A stretch of 64,000 bases of DNA from Massilia sp. WG5 (GTDB lineage Bacteria; Pseudomonadota; Gammaproteobacteria; Burkholderiales; Burkholderiaceae_D), in assembly GCF_001412595.2 (NCBI RefSeq), contig NZ_CP012640.2:744001-808000 (forward strand), read 5' to 3'. Shown piece by piece: positions 17,293 through 27,583 of this stretch. A program made the translations under genes and the position numbers. Under the pieces are notes generated by a model. It made no database searches. It worked only from the letters and a program-made list of their open reading frames with translations, and was not told the origin of the DNA. Within the stretch, counting starts at the first letter, position 1. The number at the start of each line of letters is the position of its first letter.

Positions 17293-17467
17293 AGCCCTCC
17301 CCTTTTTGAGGCATATTTATTGATATATTCGTAACATAACGCCTTTCCCGTCGCGCTGACGCACGAATGACGGATCAGCGGATTCGCACGCTGTCGCAGA
17401 GCAGCGCGTCGTACTGCTCGGTCTTATTCGTGAAGTAATTGTTAAATCAGGCGCGGCTGTAAGGCAT
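17293..17467 (-). promoter_or_regulatory. probable promoter region of the cytochrome oxidase operon
   Basis: A 175-base AT-richer gap upstream of the oxidase operon and downstream of the kinase-like gene. It contains TTGATATATTCGTAACATAA-like AT sequence near 17317-17340. No FNR box or clear terminator was found. Promoter location is inferred only from gene layout. Confidence 0.35.
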
Positions 17468-18280
17468 TCAAGCCAGCGGCAGCTCGAGCACGAAGCTGCC
17501 GCATCGCGTGCCGGTGCTGTATGCGGCAAGCGTGCCGCCATGACTCTCGGTGAGCTCGCGCACCGCTTTTAGCCCGACGCCGATCGCGAACGGCTCGAAG
17601 GCAGGCCCGGGCAAAGCGGGCGCCGTGCCGGTCCCGCGGTCCGAGACGGTACAACGCAGCATCGCGCCCCGGGTTTCCACCCACACGCGGATCGTGCCGC
17701 CCTCCGGCGTGGCTTTCGAGGCGTTGTTGATGAGATAGGCAACGACTTGCACCAGTTGGGTAAAGTTCCCATCGACTACCTGGCCACGGGCTGGCGCCGC
17801 GACGACGATGCGATGCGCACGCGCCGCGATCCGCGGCGTGACCTGCTCGACGGCTGCGCGCAGCACATCGTCGAACAGCAAGTTGCGCACATTCGGACCA
17901 GGCCGGGCGCGATCGGCGATGCGCGCAAGCAAATCTTCCGCCGACATGCCAACGCAGTCTTCCGGGACCTCCAGCACATGCTCCAGTCCCAGGAGCGGTA
18001 TGGCGCGATCCGCATGGCCGCCGCGCGGCGTCCTGAGCCCGATGACGGCCGCGCCCACGGATTGCGCGCTGGCCATCGCCGTAGCCAGCTCGGACAGAGT
18101 CACCGTTTCCAGGCCAATCAGGAGGACCTGCGGCGCCTCGCCCGACCCCGGCGGCATCTCGCCGCCAGGGCCGAGCGGCAGCACCCGTACGCCGGCTCCT
18201 GCCGCCAGCATCGCGGCGGCCCGGGCTCCCACCTTGTAAACGACCACCTCAACGTCGGCGGGCGGCCTTGACGCTTGCAT
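17468..18280 (-). CDS. receiver-like plus HATPase domain protein without histidine box
   Basis: A 270-residue soluble protein. Residues 1-125 resemble a degenerate receiver fold (VVVYKVGARAAAML ... VLLIGLETVTL). Residues about 135-268 form a histidine-kinase-type ATPase with N box LINNASKATPEGG, G1 box VSDRGTGTA and G2-like GVGLKAVRELTESHGG. No HisKA dimerisation helix with a phospho-histidine was found. It could be an anti-sigma/ATPase-type switch or a kinase using an atypical site. It is the last gene of the secretion block, and a good ribosome site (AGGAG) precedes the start. Confidence 0.75.
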   Translation of the reverse strand: MQASRPPADVEVVVYKVGARAAAMLAAGAGVRVLPLGPGGEMPPGSGEAPQVLLIGLETVTLSELATAMASAQSVGAAVIGLRTPRGGHADRAIPLLGLEHVLEVPEDCVGMSAEDLLARIADRARPGPNVRNLLFDDVLRAAVEQVTPRIAARAHRIVVAAPARGQVVDGNFTQLVQVVAYLINNASKATPEGGTIRVWVETRGAMLRCTVSDRGTGTAPALPGPAFEPFAIGVGLKAVRELTESHGGTLAAYSTGTRCGSFVLELPLA

Positions 18281-18318
18281 GACTGCTCCTGTTGGAATGA
18301 ATGGTGAATAGCGGCCAG

Positions 18319-18954
18319 CTAGCGGTCCGACGGCGTCTCGGCGCCTGCCGTCTCCTGCGCGCTGCGGTTGCGCCGGTAGCGAGACTGCACCTGCTCGACA
18401 TACCGTATCGTCTCCTTGAAGGGCGGTATCTTCCTGCCGTATTTGAGCAGCGCTTTCTCGCCCGCGTTGTAGGCCGCAAGGACGATATCGAGCTGGTTGT
18501 CGTATTTGTCGAGCAGATATCTGAGGTAGCGTGCGCCGCCGTTGATGTTTTGTACCGGATCGAAGACGTCCGCGGCGCCGAAATCCCTCGCGGTGTCCGG
18601 CATCAGCTGCATCAAACCGGCGGCGCCTCGCGGCGAGAGCGCCTGCACCCTGTATCCGGATTCAACGGCGATGATTGCATGCAGGAGCGCGCCATCGAGC
18701 CCGAATGCCCGCGCGGCCGCATCGATCGTGCCGTCGAAGCGCGAACGCTTCCCTGCGGCGCCCGGCTGCCGGTCCGGTGGCAGCGCCGGCACAGGACGCT
18801 CGGCCACCAGTACCTCGGCCGCCTGGTTCTGCGGCCTGGAATTGGTGAGCACGATGACCTTGTCGCTTCCAACGTAGGTGTAGACGTCGGCGTTCGCGGC
18901 CGGCACTGCGCCGGCGAGCACGTACGCTGCGACAAAACTCCCATATCGTCCCAT
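18319..18954 (-). CDS. lytic transglycosylase with DUF4124-like N-terminus
   Basis: Periplasmic SLT-type lytic transglycosylase, 211 residues, cleaving peptidoglycan glycan strands. A signal peptide ends at ANA (about 22), followed by a short DUF4124-like segment (DVYTYVGSDKVIVLTN) and the catalytic domain. The catalytic glutamate is in HAIIAVESGYRVQA, with the family motifs GAAGLMQLMPDTA, NINGGARYLRYLLDKYD and LAAYNAGE. Its place right after a secretion operon fits a role in opening the cell wall for machine assembly, as with other T2SS/T3SS-associated transglycosylases; this is inferred from context. Confidence 0.9.
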   Translation of the reverse strand: MGRYGSFVAAYVLAGAVPAANADVYTYVGSDKVIVLTNSRPQNQAAEVLVAERPVPALPPDRQPGAAGKRSRFDGTIDAAARAFGLDGALLHAIIAVESGYRVQALSPRGAAGLMQLMPDTARDFGAADVFDPVQNINGGARYLRYLLDKYDNQLDIVLAAYNAGEKALLKYGRKIPPFKETIRYVEQVQSRYRRNRSAQETAGAETPSDR

Positions 18955-19029
18955 GAACCCGGCTCCCGCGTCGATACGCCAGACTATACGCAGGGTGCTG
19001 CATTGCCGGAATCGGGGAAAGCCTGTATT

Positions 19030-19698
19030 TCAGTGGTCGCCGAATGTGTGGCCGAGCAGCCCCTGGTCGATCGCGAAGGCCGTCAGCGCCGAAGCGTTAT
19101 GCATGTTCAGCTTCTGCATCAGGTTCGACCGGTGCTTTTCGACCGTCTTGACGCTGAGGGTGAAGTAGTCGGCGATGTACTTGTTGGTGTGGCCTTCCGC
19201 GATCAGCTTGAGGACCTGGCGCTCGCGGTGGGTCAGCTCACCGAGCGGCGTCGGCGTCGCTTCCCGCCCCGCGTTCAGGTAGCGCTGTATCACTTCGCCG
19301 GAGACGTCGGGACTCAGGTAGGTCTTCCCCGACAGCACGCTGCGGATCGCCACCTGGAGTTCTTCGTGTGTCGCATCCTTCAGCAGGTAGCCGTCGGCGC
19401 CGGCGCGCAGGCTCGAATGGATGTACTCGTCCGCCCGGTGGATGGTGACGATGATGATCCGGATGCGCGGGTAGCGCTTCTTGATATCGATGACGGCTTC
19501 GATGCCGCTCATGCCGGGCATCGAGATATCCATCAGGATCAGGTCTGGCGTCAGGGTTCGCAGCGCCGCGATCGCATCGTGCGCATTTCCGAGGTCGCCC
19601 ACCACTTCCAGGTTCGGATCCATCGAGATCAGGGAGCGCATCCCCGCGCGCAGCAGCGCATGGTTCTCGACGATCAGAATCTTTCCGGTCTTTTCCAT
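19030..19698 (-). CDS. NarL/FixJ-family response regulator
   Basis: A 222-residue two-component response regulator. The receiver (about 6-120) carries the phosphoacceptor in DLILMDISMPGMSG. The LuxR-type helix-turn-helix (about 150-215) includes LTHRERQVLKLIAEGHTNK and SVKTVEKHRSNLMQKL. The ATG at 19698 follows GGGAGA. No kinase is adjacent; the nearest NarX-type kinase is at 45167-45973, at the far end of the same co-directional block. It probably regulates the secretion/multicopper genes. Confidence 0.92.
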   Translation of the reverse strand: MEKTGKILIVENHALLRAGMRSLISMDPNLEVVGDLGNAHDAIAALRTLTPDLILMDISMPGMSGIEAVIDIKKRYPRIRIIIVTIHRADEYIHSSLRAGADGYLLKDATHEELQVAIRSVLSGKTYLSPDVSGEVIQRYLNAGREATPTPLGELTHRERQVLKLIAEGHTNKYIADYFTLSVKTVEKHRSNLMQKLNMHNASALTAFAIDQGLLGHTFGDH

Positions 19699-19712
19699 GT
19701 GATCTCCCGTTC

Positions 19713-20234
19713 TTATGGCCTTGCGGGTTGCGGCGGCAATGCGGTGTAGCGTCCCGGCGAAAACACGAATACCCATTCCGCGTAGGTGCGCGCGCCGGCG
19801 AAGGCACGGTCGGCGAGCGCGAAATTGTTCTGCTTGAGCGGTTCGCCCGGAGCACGGCTGTACACGCCCATGATCTCCCCGGCAGCGGTTTTCACGAGAC
19901 CCCAATCATCCTTTCCCGTCATCGGATCGCGGTAGACTTCCCGCAGGTGCCGGACCGTGTTCGGCTGGCGCGGATCACGCAACAGGTCCGCCAGCGACAT
20001 GGGAAACTTCGGCGCCTGCGGCGGCGCATGTTCGTAGTAATGGACGATCGCGTTTCGGATCTGGTGCCCTGCAAACAGCAACTGCTTCTCGCGCTCGCGC
20101 TGCGCACTATCATGCCACCCATCCGTGAACTTGGCCAGAGCGAGCCCGGTCCCGGCGATCATCATCATGACGAGCAGGTAGGCGAATCCGCCGTGCCGGA
20201 CGGTGGGCTTGCCTGGTCTGCGCATGTTTGCCAT
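19713..20234 (-). CDS. pseudopilin-like protein of the atypical type II secretion system
   Basis: A 173-residue protein with a single N-terminal hydrophobic helix after a basic leader (HGGFAYLLVMMMIAGTGLALA). This resembles a prepilin signal with G-F at the cleavage point, but lacks the usual glutamate at +5. The soluble domain is pseudopilin-sized and includes DPMTGKDDWGLVKTAAGEIMGVYS, much like the C-terminal calcium-loop region of GspG. The start overlaps the preceding pseudopilin gene by one base (TAATG). Third of three pseudopilin genes in the operon. Lack of Glu5 suggests a minor, tip-type subunit (GspK-like). Confidence 0.75.
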   Translation of the reverse strand: MANMRRPGKPTVRHGGFAYLLVMMMIAGTGLALAKFTDGWHDSAQREREKQLLFAGHQIRNAIVHYYEHAPPQAPKFPMSLADLLRDPRQPNTVRHLREVYRDPMTGKDDWGLVKTAAGEIMGVYSRAPGEPLKQNNFALADRAFAGARTYAEWVFVFSPGRYTALPPQPARP

Positions 20235-20632
20235 TACCAGTCTCCGTAGGCACTGCCGTCGAGCGCCTTGCCGACCGCGCCGCTGTGCAGGTCGGCAACG
20301 CCACCCTTCTCCGGCGTATCCGGCGGCACCACTACCCAGGTGTCGCTCTTTCCTGTCAGCGGATCCACCGGAACCGCGCGCAGATAATGACCGCTGACCA
20401 GCGTGTCCAGCGATTCCGGATACACGCCGCGATCCTCGTAATACTTGTCGAGCACGTGGCGCAAGGAGGCCAGGTTAGCGCGCAGCACCTGCTCGCGCGA
20501 CAAATCGAGGCTGTGGAAGTAGCGCGGGATTCCGATCGTCAGCAGCAGTGCGATGATGCTCAGCACGACCAGCAGCTCGACCAGTGTGAATCCGTACGCG
20601 CGGCCCCTGGAGGGTTTCACGCTCGTCACCAT
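20234..20632 (-). CDS. GspG-like major pseudopilin
   Basis: A 132-residue type II secretion pseudopilin. The prepilin peptidase site is GFTLVELLVVLSI, with Glu at +5, followed by the N-terminal helix. A GspG-like C-terminal region contains VDPLTGKSDTWVVVPPDTPE. No prepilin peptidase gene is in the window, so processing must use one encoded elsewhere. Seven-base overlap with the upstream pseudopilin gene. It is the closest match here to Geobacter OxpG, judged by motif only. Confidence 0.88.
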   Translation of the reverse strand: MVTSVKPSRGRAYGFTLVELLVVLSIIALLLTIGIPRYFHSLDLSREQVLRANLASLRHVLDKYYEDRGVYPESLDTLVSGHYLRAVPVDPLTGKSDTWVVVPPDTPEKGGVADLHSGAVGKALDGSAYGDW

Positions 20633-21096
20633 AGCCGGTAGGGCACGCCATTGATGCCCGTCGCTTCGCTGCGCGAATGCACATCGAATACGTCATCGCC
20701 TTCGCGCGGCTCGTCGGCGCTGCTCGCATACGCCCGTTTCGCCCAGGTCGCATCGTTGTCGAGGGCGGGATCGGTCGCCATCGGGTCGCGCGGAATACTG
20801 CGCAGGAAGTACAGACGCGCCTTGCCGTTCGGGTCGGACGCATCGCGCTCGCCTTCCACGAGGACCGCCAGGCTGGGAGGATAGCCGGAACTGCGTGCCG
20901 GACGGACGATCCGTCCTTCCTCGACCGCCCGGTGGTACGCGTCGATCGCTTCGCGCAGGCCGACCAGGGTGCGCCGCAGTTCCGTCTCGCGCTCGCGCTT
21001 GACCGCGAGTTCCGCCATCGGGAAGGCGACGCTCGCCAGCAGCCCGACGATCGCCAGGGTGACGACCATTTCGATCAGGGTGAAGCCGCGGCTCAT
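20626..21096 (-). CDS. type II secretion pseudopilin
   Basis: A 156-residue pseudopilin with an unusually short leader (MSRG) before the cleavage site FTLIEMVVTLAIVG, with Glu at +5. The soluble domain has the GspG-like segment RSIPRDPMATDPALDNDATW. The ATG overlaps the secretin stop (ATGA). Together with the next two genes it supplies the pseudopilus that pushes substrates through the secretin. Confidence 0.88.
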   Translation of the reverse strand: MSRGFTLIEMVVTLAIVGLLASVAFPMAELAVKRERETELRRTLVGLREAIDAYHRAVEEGRIVRPARSSGYPPSLAVLVEGERDASDPNGKARLYFLRSIPRDPMATDPALDNDATWAKRAYASSADEPREGDDVFDVHSRSEATGINGVPYRLW

Positions 21097-23405
21097 AGCG
21101 AAGTCTCCAGGGTCAGCGGCGCGCTCGCGTTGACCGGGACGGCCTGGCCGCCGGCGTCCGTGCCGGCCGGGCTGCCGGCCTTGATCTGGGTCTGCGGCGC
21201 GGCGGAGATGACCTCGAACGTAGCGCTGACGACACTGCCGGCGCCACTGGAGCCTGCGGGTCCCTGATTGGCGAGGGCGATCGCGATCTGCCCGTTACCC
21301 GCTCCCAGGTTCTTCGTGAACTGCGACGGCGTGCCGCCCTGGCTGACGAAGTTCCCTTCGCTCACGTCCACCGGACGCAGGACCGCCGGATCGTACTCCA
21401 GGGTCAGGGCGAGCGATTTGAGCGCCTGCGCGCTCTGGGCATTCAGGGTGACGCTGAGCTTTTCTCCCACCTTGGCCTGGCTCGGGCCCTGCCAGGTCAG
21501 GACCACCGGCTGTCCAGAGGGCACGGCCGGCGCCGGCGGCGCCGAGGGCTGGCCGGCAACCAGCGCGGTATGCGGCCCGGGGCGCGCCCCGCCGGTCGTC
21601 GACGTGCTGACCTGGCCGAACGAGCGCGCCATCAGGCTGCCGTTGCGCGGCGTGGCCTCCGTGCCGGCCCAGAACTCGGCGTTGCGGGCGTCCGCGCTGC
21701 GCCTGCTGCCGACCACGTGCGGAGTGATCGACAGCACGATCTCGGTCTTGCGCCTGTCGTTCTTCCGGCTGGAGAACAAGGCCCCGAGCACCGGCAGGCT
21801 CCCCAGGCCAGGAACCCGGCTTGCGCTGTCGCGGTCCTCGTCGTTGATGAGGCCTGCGAGGATCTGCGTCTCGCCGTCCTTCAGGCGCAATACGGTGGTC
21901 GCGTTGCGCGTGCCGACCTGGTAGGCGAGCGTGCCCGACACCGTGTTCTGGACCTCCTTGACGATCGAGCTCACTTCGAGATTCACCTTGATGCTGACAT
22001 CGTTGTCCAGGTGGATTTCCGGCTCGACCTCCAGTTTCAGGCCGACGTCGAGATACTGCACGTTGCCGGTCACCACCGGCGTTCCGGTCGACACCGGCGT
22101 GATCGCGTTCGTGATGACGGGCACGCGGTCGCCGATCATGACCTTCGCCTTCTCATGGTTGCGCGCCCGGATCCGCGGGCTGGCCAGCAGGTTCGAATCG
22201 CCGTCCTGCCACAACATGTTCAGCGTTATCGCCGGAACCGGGCTGACGACGATGTTATCGCCATTGAGATGCCTGAAGGCCTCGACCGGCAAGCCGGCAT
22301 TGAGTCCGTTGGCCTGCAGCGAGAAGTTCAGCGCAGACGGATAGTTGACGCCGATCTCGGACAGCTTCGACCTCGCGATCTCGAGCACCTCCACCTCGAG
22401 CATGACCTCGGGGTCGGCGATATCCTGGTCCTCGACCAGGCGCCCGGCCAGTTCGATCACGTCCGGGGTATCGCGCATGATGATCGAATTCGTCTTCTCA
22501 TGCACGAAGATGTCCTTGGTCTTCAGCAGCGTCTTGATCATCGTGACCAGCTGCTTGGCGTCCGCGTTAACGAGGTGGAAACTGCGGATCTTCAGGTCCT
22601 GGAATTCCTTGATCTTGGCCGCGGTGTTCTGGTAGACCAGGATGGTGTTGTCGCTCAGGAGCTTCTTCTCCAGCTGGGTCTGCAACAGGATCAGGTCGAC
22701 CGCGTCGGCCACCGCGATGTCCTTGACGAAGATCGAGATCTTGGTGTCGGCCTTGACCTCCTTGTCGAGCAGGACATTGATCCCGCTGGAACGGGCAAGT
22801 GCTTCGAAGACCACTTTCAGGGTCGCGTCGCGGAACTGCAGCGACACCGGGCGCCGGAACTTGGCGTTCAGGCCGGTGCCCGATGCCAGGATGTTCGCGC
22901 GCTGCTCGTCGATTTGCCGCTTCAGTGCCAGCGCGCCCGGGTGCCGCTCGTCTTCCAGCAGGATGCGGTGAAGATAGGTCTGGGCGGCGTCGAAGTCGTT
23001 GTTCTTCGACGCCGCGGCGGCCGCTTCGAGCCACCCCGCATGGCGCTGCGCGCGCTCCAGCGCGTCCAGCCCGGCGCGCGCGCCGCGGTCCATCGGTGCG
23101 ATCCGCAAGGCCCTGGCATACAGTTCGCGCGCGGTCTGGTCGTGGTTGGCCGCGCGTTCGGCATCGGCGCGCTCCAGCAGCGCAGCCGTGATCTCGGCCC
23201 GCTGGCGCAGCAGGTTCGCGCGGTAGCTGGCATTGGTGGGCTCGATCGCGCTCGACTCGTCGAGCTTGCGCAAGCCTTCCTCGGGCTTGCCCGATCCGAT
23301 CAGTTCCATGCCTTCGCGTTGGAGGCGCTCGGCGGCGCACCCGCCCAGCAGCAGGGCAACGGTGCTGCACAGGACGGTCAGGCGGCGGGCGGAGGAAGTC
23401 ATCAT
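21093..23405 (-). CDS. gspD: secretin (GspD/PilQ-like lipoprotein) with cohesin-like C-terminal domain
   Basis: Outer-membrane secretin channel, 770 residues. The signal peptide ends in the lipobox LLGGC. Residues about 25-170 look like TPR repeats, followed by a secretin N-domain (SLQFRDATLKVVFEALARSS ...) and the secretin core with GDRVPVITNA and the C-terminal signature GLGSLPVLGALFSS. After a Pro-rich linker the last about 130 residues resemble a cohesin fold (VGEKLSVTLNAQSA ... LTLEYDPAVLRPVDVSEG). MM at 23405/23402 is the start, ten bases after the upstream stop. Confidence 0.92.
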   Translation of the reverse strand: MMTSSARRLTVLCSTVALLLGGCAAERLQREGMELIGSGKPEEGLRKLDESSAIEPTNASYRANLLRQRAEITAALLERADAERAANHDQTARELYARALRIAPMDRGARAGLDALERAQRHAGWLEAAAAASKNNDFDAAQTYLHRILLEDERHPGALALKRQIDEQRANILASGTGLNAKFRRPVSLQFRDATLKVVFEALARSSGINVLLDKEVKADTKISIFVKDIAVADAVDLILLQTQLEKKLLSDNTILVYQNTAAKIKEFQDLKIRSFHLVNADAKQLVTMIKTLLKTKDIFVHEKTNSIIMRDTPDVIELAGRLVEDQDIADPEVMLEVEVLEIARSKLSEIGVNYPSALNFSLQANGLNAGLPVEAFRHLNGDNIVVSPVPAITLNMLWQDGDSNLLASPRIRARNHEKAKVMIGDRVPVITNAITPVSTGTPVVTGNVQYLDVGLKLEVEPEIHLDNDVSIKVNLEVSSIVKEVQNTVSGTLAYQVGTRNATTVLRLKDGETQILAGLINDEDRDSASRVPGLGSLPVLGALFSSRKNDRRKTEIVLSITPHVVGSRRSADARNAEFWAGTEATPRNGSLMARSFGQVSTSTTGGARPGPHTALVAGQPSAPPAPAVPSGQPVVLTWQGPSQAKVGEKLSVTLNAQSAQALKSLALTLEYDPAVLRPVDVSEGNFVSQGGTPSQFTKNLGAGNGQIAIALANQGPAGSSGAGSVVSATFEVISAAPQTQIKAGSPAGTDAGGQAVPVNASAPLTLETSL

Positions 23406-23415
23406 GGCAAGCTGT

Positions 23416-23997
23416 CTAAACCGGATCGGCAATTGGAAGGGACTGGCGCAGCTGCAGCGGCAGATAGGTCATCACCAGGCCGCCCGGCGCAATCCTGTCG
23501 AGGCGGTAGGCGTGGTCGATGGTATCGCCCTGCTGGACCAGCAGCAGCTGTTCGCCGCGCAGCAGGATCACGGTCTGGCGCGGACCGTCCTGGTAGCTGC
23601 CTACATACACGAAGGGATTCGGCGGCGCCGCCGGGGCCGGCGGCGGTACGGCGGCGGCTGCGGGCGCAGGCGGCGGGGCGGCGGCGGCCACCGCCGGCGC
23701 AGGCGGCGGCGCCCACGAGGTCGCGGCAAAGGGGTCGGCCGTGCTGGCCCCCGCCGGCGCAGGCGCCGGTTCCAAGGGGGCCGGGCCTGGCCGCAGCGCG
23801 GCGGGCAGCGGCGCGGCGGCCGGAGCCCGGGCGCTCGTCGCCGGCGGCGCGATGGCGGCGACGGCATGCTTCGGGGCGGCCGGCGCGGCTTCGGAAACCT
23901 GCACGACCTGCCGTTCGGGCTGCCAGCATGCGGCCAGCAGGCTGGCGAGCGCCAGTCCGCGCAACGCAGGGCGGTGAAGACGCAGGCCGGCGATCAT
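23416..23997 (-). CDS. Pro/Ala-rich periplasmic secretion protein (PilP/GspC-like, 'secretion system X')
   Basis: A 193-residue protein with an N-terminal signal or lipoprotein leader (LALASLLAACWQPE), a long Pro/Ala linker (about 40-130) and a small C-terminal domain (FVYVGSYQDGPRQTVILLRG ... GDTIDHAYRLDRI). That domain resembles the PilP/GspC module that contacts the secretin. Related proteins in Geobacter-type systems carry the misleading name 'secretion system X translation initiation factor'. ATGA overlap with the PilO-like gene. It probably links the inner-membrane platform to the secretin. Confidence 0.78.
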   Translation of the reverse strand: MIAGLRLHRPALRGLALASLLAACWQPERQVVQVSEAAPAAPKHAVAAIAPPATSARAPAAAPLPAALRPGPAPLEPAPAPAGASTADPFAATSWAPPPAPAVAAAAPPPAPAAAAVPPPAPAAPPNPFVYVGSYQDGPRQTVILLRGEQLLLVQQGDTIDHAYRLDRIAPGGLVMTYLPLQLRQSLPIADPV

Positions 23998-24581
23998 GGC
24001 GAAGCCCTCATGAAGTAGGCCAGCTTGACTACGGCTTCGAGCGCCGGGTCGCTGATCCTGGCGCGGCGGAACTGGACGTCGACCAGGGCCACGGCCTTTT
24101 CGCGCGCCAGCACCGCGGCGGCGAAACGCCGGACCTGCGGGTAGCTGCCATGCAGCGGCAGCGTTACCTCGTAGCGCACCACCTGGCCGTGCGCCTCCCG
24201 GGCGACCGCGTAAGCGCCGTCGTTCAGCAGGAGGCCGGCCTCTCCCGCATACTGCACCAGCTGGTCCAGCCTGTCCGGAAACTGCCTTTCGTCCGCGAGC
24301 GCGGCCTGCAGCTGGTCCAGCGGAGCCTGCGGCGCCGGCGCCGCGGCGGCCGGCGCCCTGCGCTGGGGAACGGCCAGGCGCTGCCGGGCGTCGACGATCA
24401 GCGCCAGCGAAGGTTCGATCGACAGCAAATAAATCCCGGCCCCGATCGACGCCAGCAGCACGGCCGCGGTTCCCTGCTGTCCCAACCTCGTCCGGTAGCG
24501 CTGCAGCCGCCGCCAGAGCGCACCCGGCCTGCCCGCCAGGGTGGCGAACCGCAGGCCGGCCATGGACATCGATTTGTTCAT
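23994..24581 (-). CDS. PilO/GspM-like inner-membrane platform protein
   Basis: A 195-residue bitopic protein. A short cytoplasmic N-terminus precedes one membrane helix (TAAVLLASIGAGIYLLSI). The periplasmic part has a coiled-coil-like stretch and a ferredoxin-like domain (YEVTLPLHGSYPQVRRFAAAV), the PilO/GspM architecture. It starts as ATGA over the PilN-like gene, and the M-N-O-like gene order supports the assignment. A longer frame upstream is a shadow. Confidence 0.82.
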   Translation of the reverse strand: MNKSMSMAGLRFATLAGRPGALWRRLQRYRTRLGQQGTAAVLLASIGAGIYLLSIEPSLALIVDARQRLAVPQRRAPAAAAPAPQAPLDQLQAALADERQFPDRLDQLVQYAGEAGLLLNDGAYAVAREAHGQVVRYEVTLPLHGSYPQVRRFAAAVLAREKAVALVDVQFRRARISDPALEAVVKLAYFMRASP

Positions 24582-25120
24582 GTCCCTCGCTCCCATTTCA
24601 GTTCCATCGAAAACCGTACCGGCTGCTGGGGGTCCGCCGGGTCGACATGGTGTTCGCGCAGGTAAACCCTGGAATACGCGCCGCCTCCCTGCAGCCGCTT
24701 CAGGAATGCCAGCAGCGCTCCCATGTTGCGGGCCTCGCCGCCGAGGTTCAGTTGCCCGCGGCCCGGCAAAGGCGCCAGCGACAGCAGGCTGACGTCGGGC
24801 CCGGCGGCGCCTTCGATCGCGCCGAACAGCCGCTCCCAGGGCGTCGCCAGTTCGGCGCGCACCTGTCCGGCCAGGCGTTCTTCCGCCAGCGCGTCGGCGC
24901 CGCGCACCGGCGTCCGCCGCGGCGCCGGCGTGGCGCTGGCCGCCCGTTCGCGCTCCTGCGCGCGCTGCTGCAGATCGGCCGCGGTATCCGCCAACTGGAA
25001 CGCATACAAGGCCAGGGCGCCGCAGCCGGCCAGGGCGCCGGCGAGCAGCAGCGCCGGCGCGCGAAGCCAGGACGGCATGCGGCGGCCATGATCCAGCCGG
25101 AGCGCGTGCACGCGCGTCAT
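24578..25120 (-). CDS. PilN/GspL-C-like platform protein
   Basis: A 180-residue bitopic inner-membrane protein with one helix near 20-43 (ALLLAGALAGCGALALYAF), a coiled-coil segment (LQQRAQERERAA) and a periplasmic domain including ARNMGALLAFLKRLQGG. This is the PilN layout. ATGA overlap with the PilM-like gene. It forms the platform with the PilM- and PilO-like proteins. Confidence 0.82.
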   Translation of the reverse strand: MTRVHALRLDHGRRMPSWLRAPALLLAGALAGCGALALYAFQLADTAADLQQRAQERERAASATPAPRRTPVRGADALAEERLAGQVRAELATPWERLFGAIEGAAGPDVSLLSLAPLPGRGQLNLGGEARNMGALLAFLKRLQGGGAYSRVYLREHHVDPADPQQPVRFSMELKWERGT

Positions 25121-25903
25121 GCGCCCTCCCCGGCGCGCTCCGCGGCGCGCAGCTCCTGGACGCGCCAGCCCTGCATCTCCGGCATGCCGCCAGCGGCGCC
25201 GCTGGCGTCCTCGATGTAGACGGCGGCGGCTTCGCGCTGCCCGTCGTGCAGGCACTCCTCGCGGGCAAGCAGCGCCGGCAGCACGGCACGCCAACGGTGG
25301 TCGACGCGGAAGCTGCGCGCGCACATCCAGGCGCCATCCTCCCAGCGCGCCATCGACAGGAGCCCGGCATCGTGGTACAGCAGCCAGCCGGCCGGCTCCT
25401 TCAGCCTGGACAGGTGGCGGCCGACGGTATCGGCCAGCGCCGGCACCACCGAACGCAGGCGGATGCCGCGTGCGCGCAACAGCTCTCCGAGCGCCGCGAG
25501 CTGGGCCGGGTCGACGGCGCTGGCGATGCGCGCGCGTTCGCCATGCTGGCGGTCGACGCGGATATCCCACTCTGCCGTGCCGGCATCGTAGAGCTGGCCA
25601 AAGCGATGCCGCAGGAACACGGCTTCCTCCTCAACACCTGCGAGCGCCGGATTCCATGGCACCACCGCGTAACGCACCATGCTGTCGGACAGGACCACGC
25701 GGGCGCGTGCTCCCGGCGCGCGCGCCTGTCCCAGCTGTTGCAGCAGCCCGTCCAGCGCGGCCGGCCATGCGGCGCCCGCGCCGCGATCCGGGCCTTCGCA
25801 TGGCGCCAGGCCAACGCTGTCGCTGCGCTGCCAGCCGCGCAAGCCCAGTCTGGCCCGGCGGCGCCGCACCATGACGGCGGCGTGGCCGATCCGGATATCC
25901 CAC

Positions 25904-25926
<23 letters not shown>
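25117..25926 (-). CDS. PilM/GspL-N-like cytoplasmic platform protein
   Basis: A 269-residue protein without membrane segments, in the PilM position of the operon. The actin-like fold is only partly recognisable (VVLSDSMVRYAVVPW, and ARIASAVDPAQLAALGELLR followed by LRSVVPALADTV). It starts at a GTG that overlaps the ATPase gene by 23 bases. It should recruit the PilN-like tail to the inner membrane. Assignment rests on order and weak motifs. Confidence 0.78.

Positions 25927-27579
<1,653 letters not shown>

Positions 27580-27583
<4 letters not shown>

Noticed and set aside
17317..17541. 74-codon minus-strand frame between the kinase-like gene and the oxidase operon
   Set aside because: Overlaps the 3' end of the kinase-like ATPase in another frame; no motif and no ribosome site.
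21570..24665. 1031-codon plus-strand open frame
   Set aside because: Antisense to the secretin, PilP-like and PilO-like genes, which have clear motifs and ATGA-coupled starts; composition is shadow-like.
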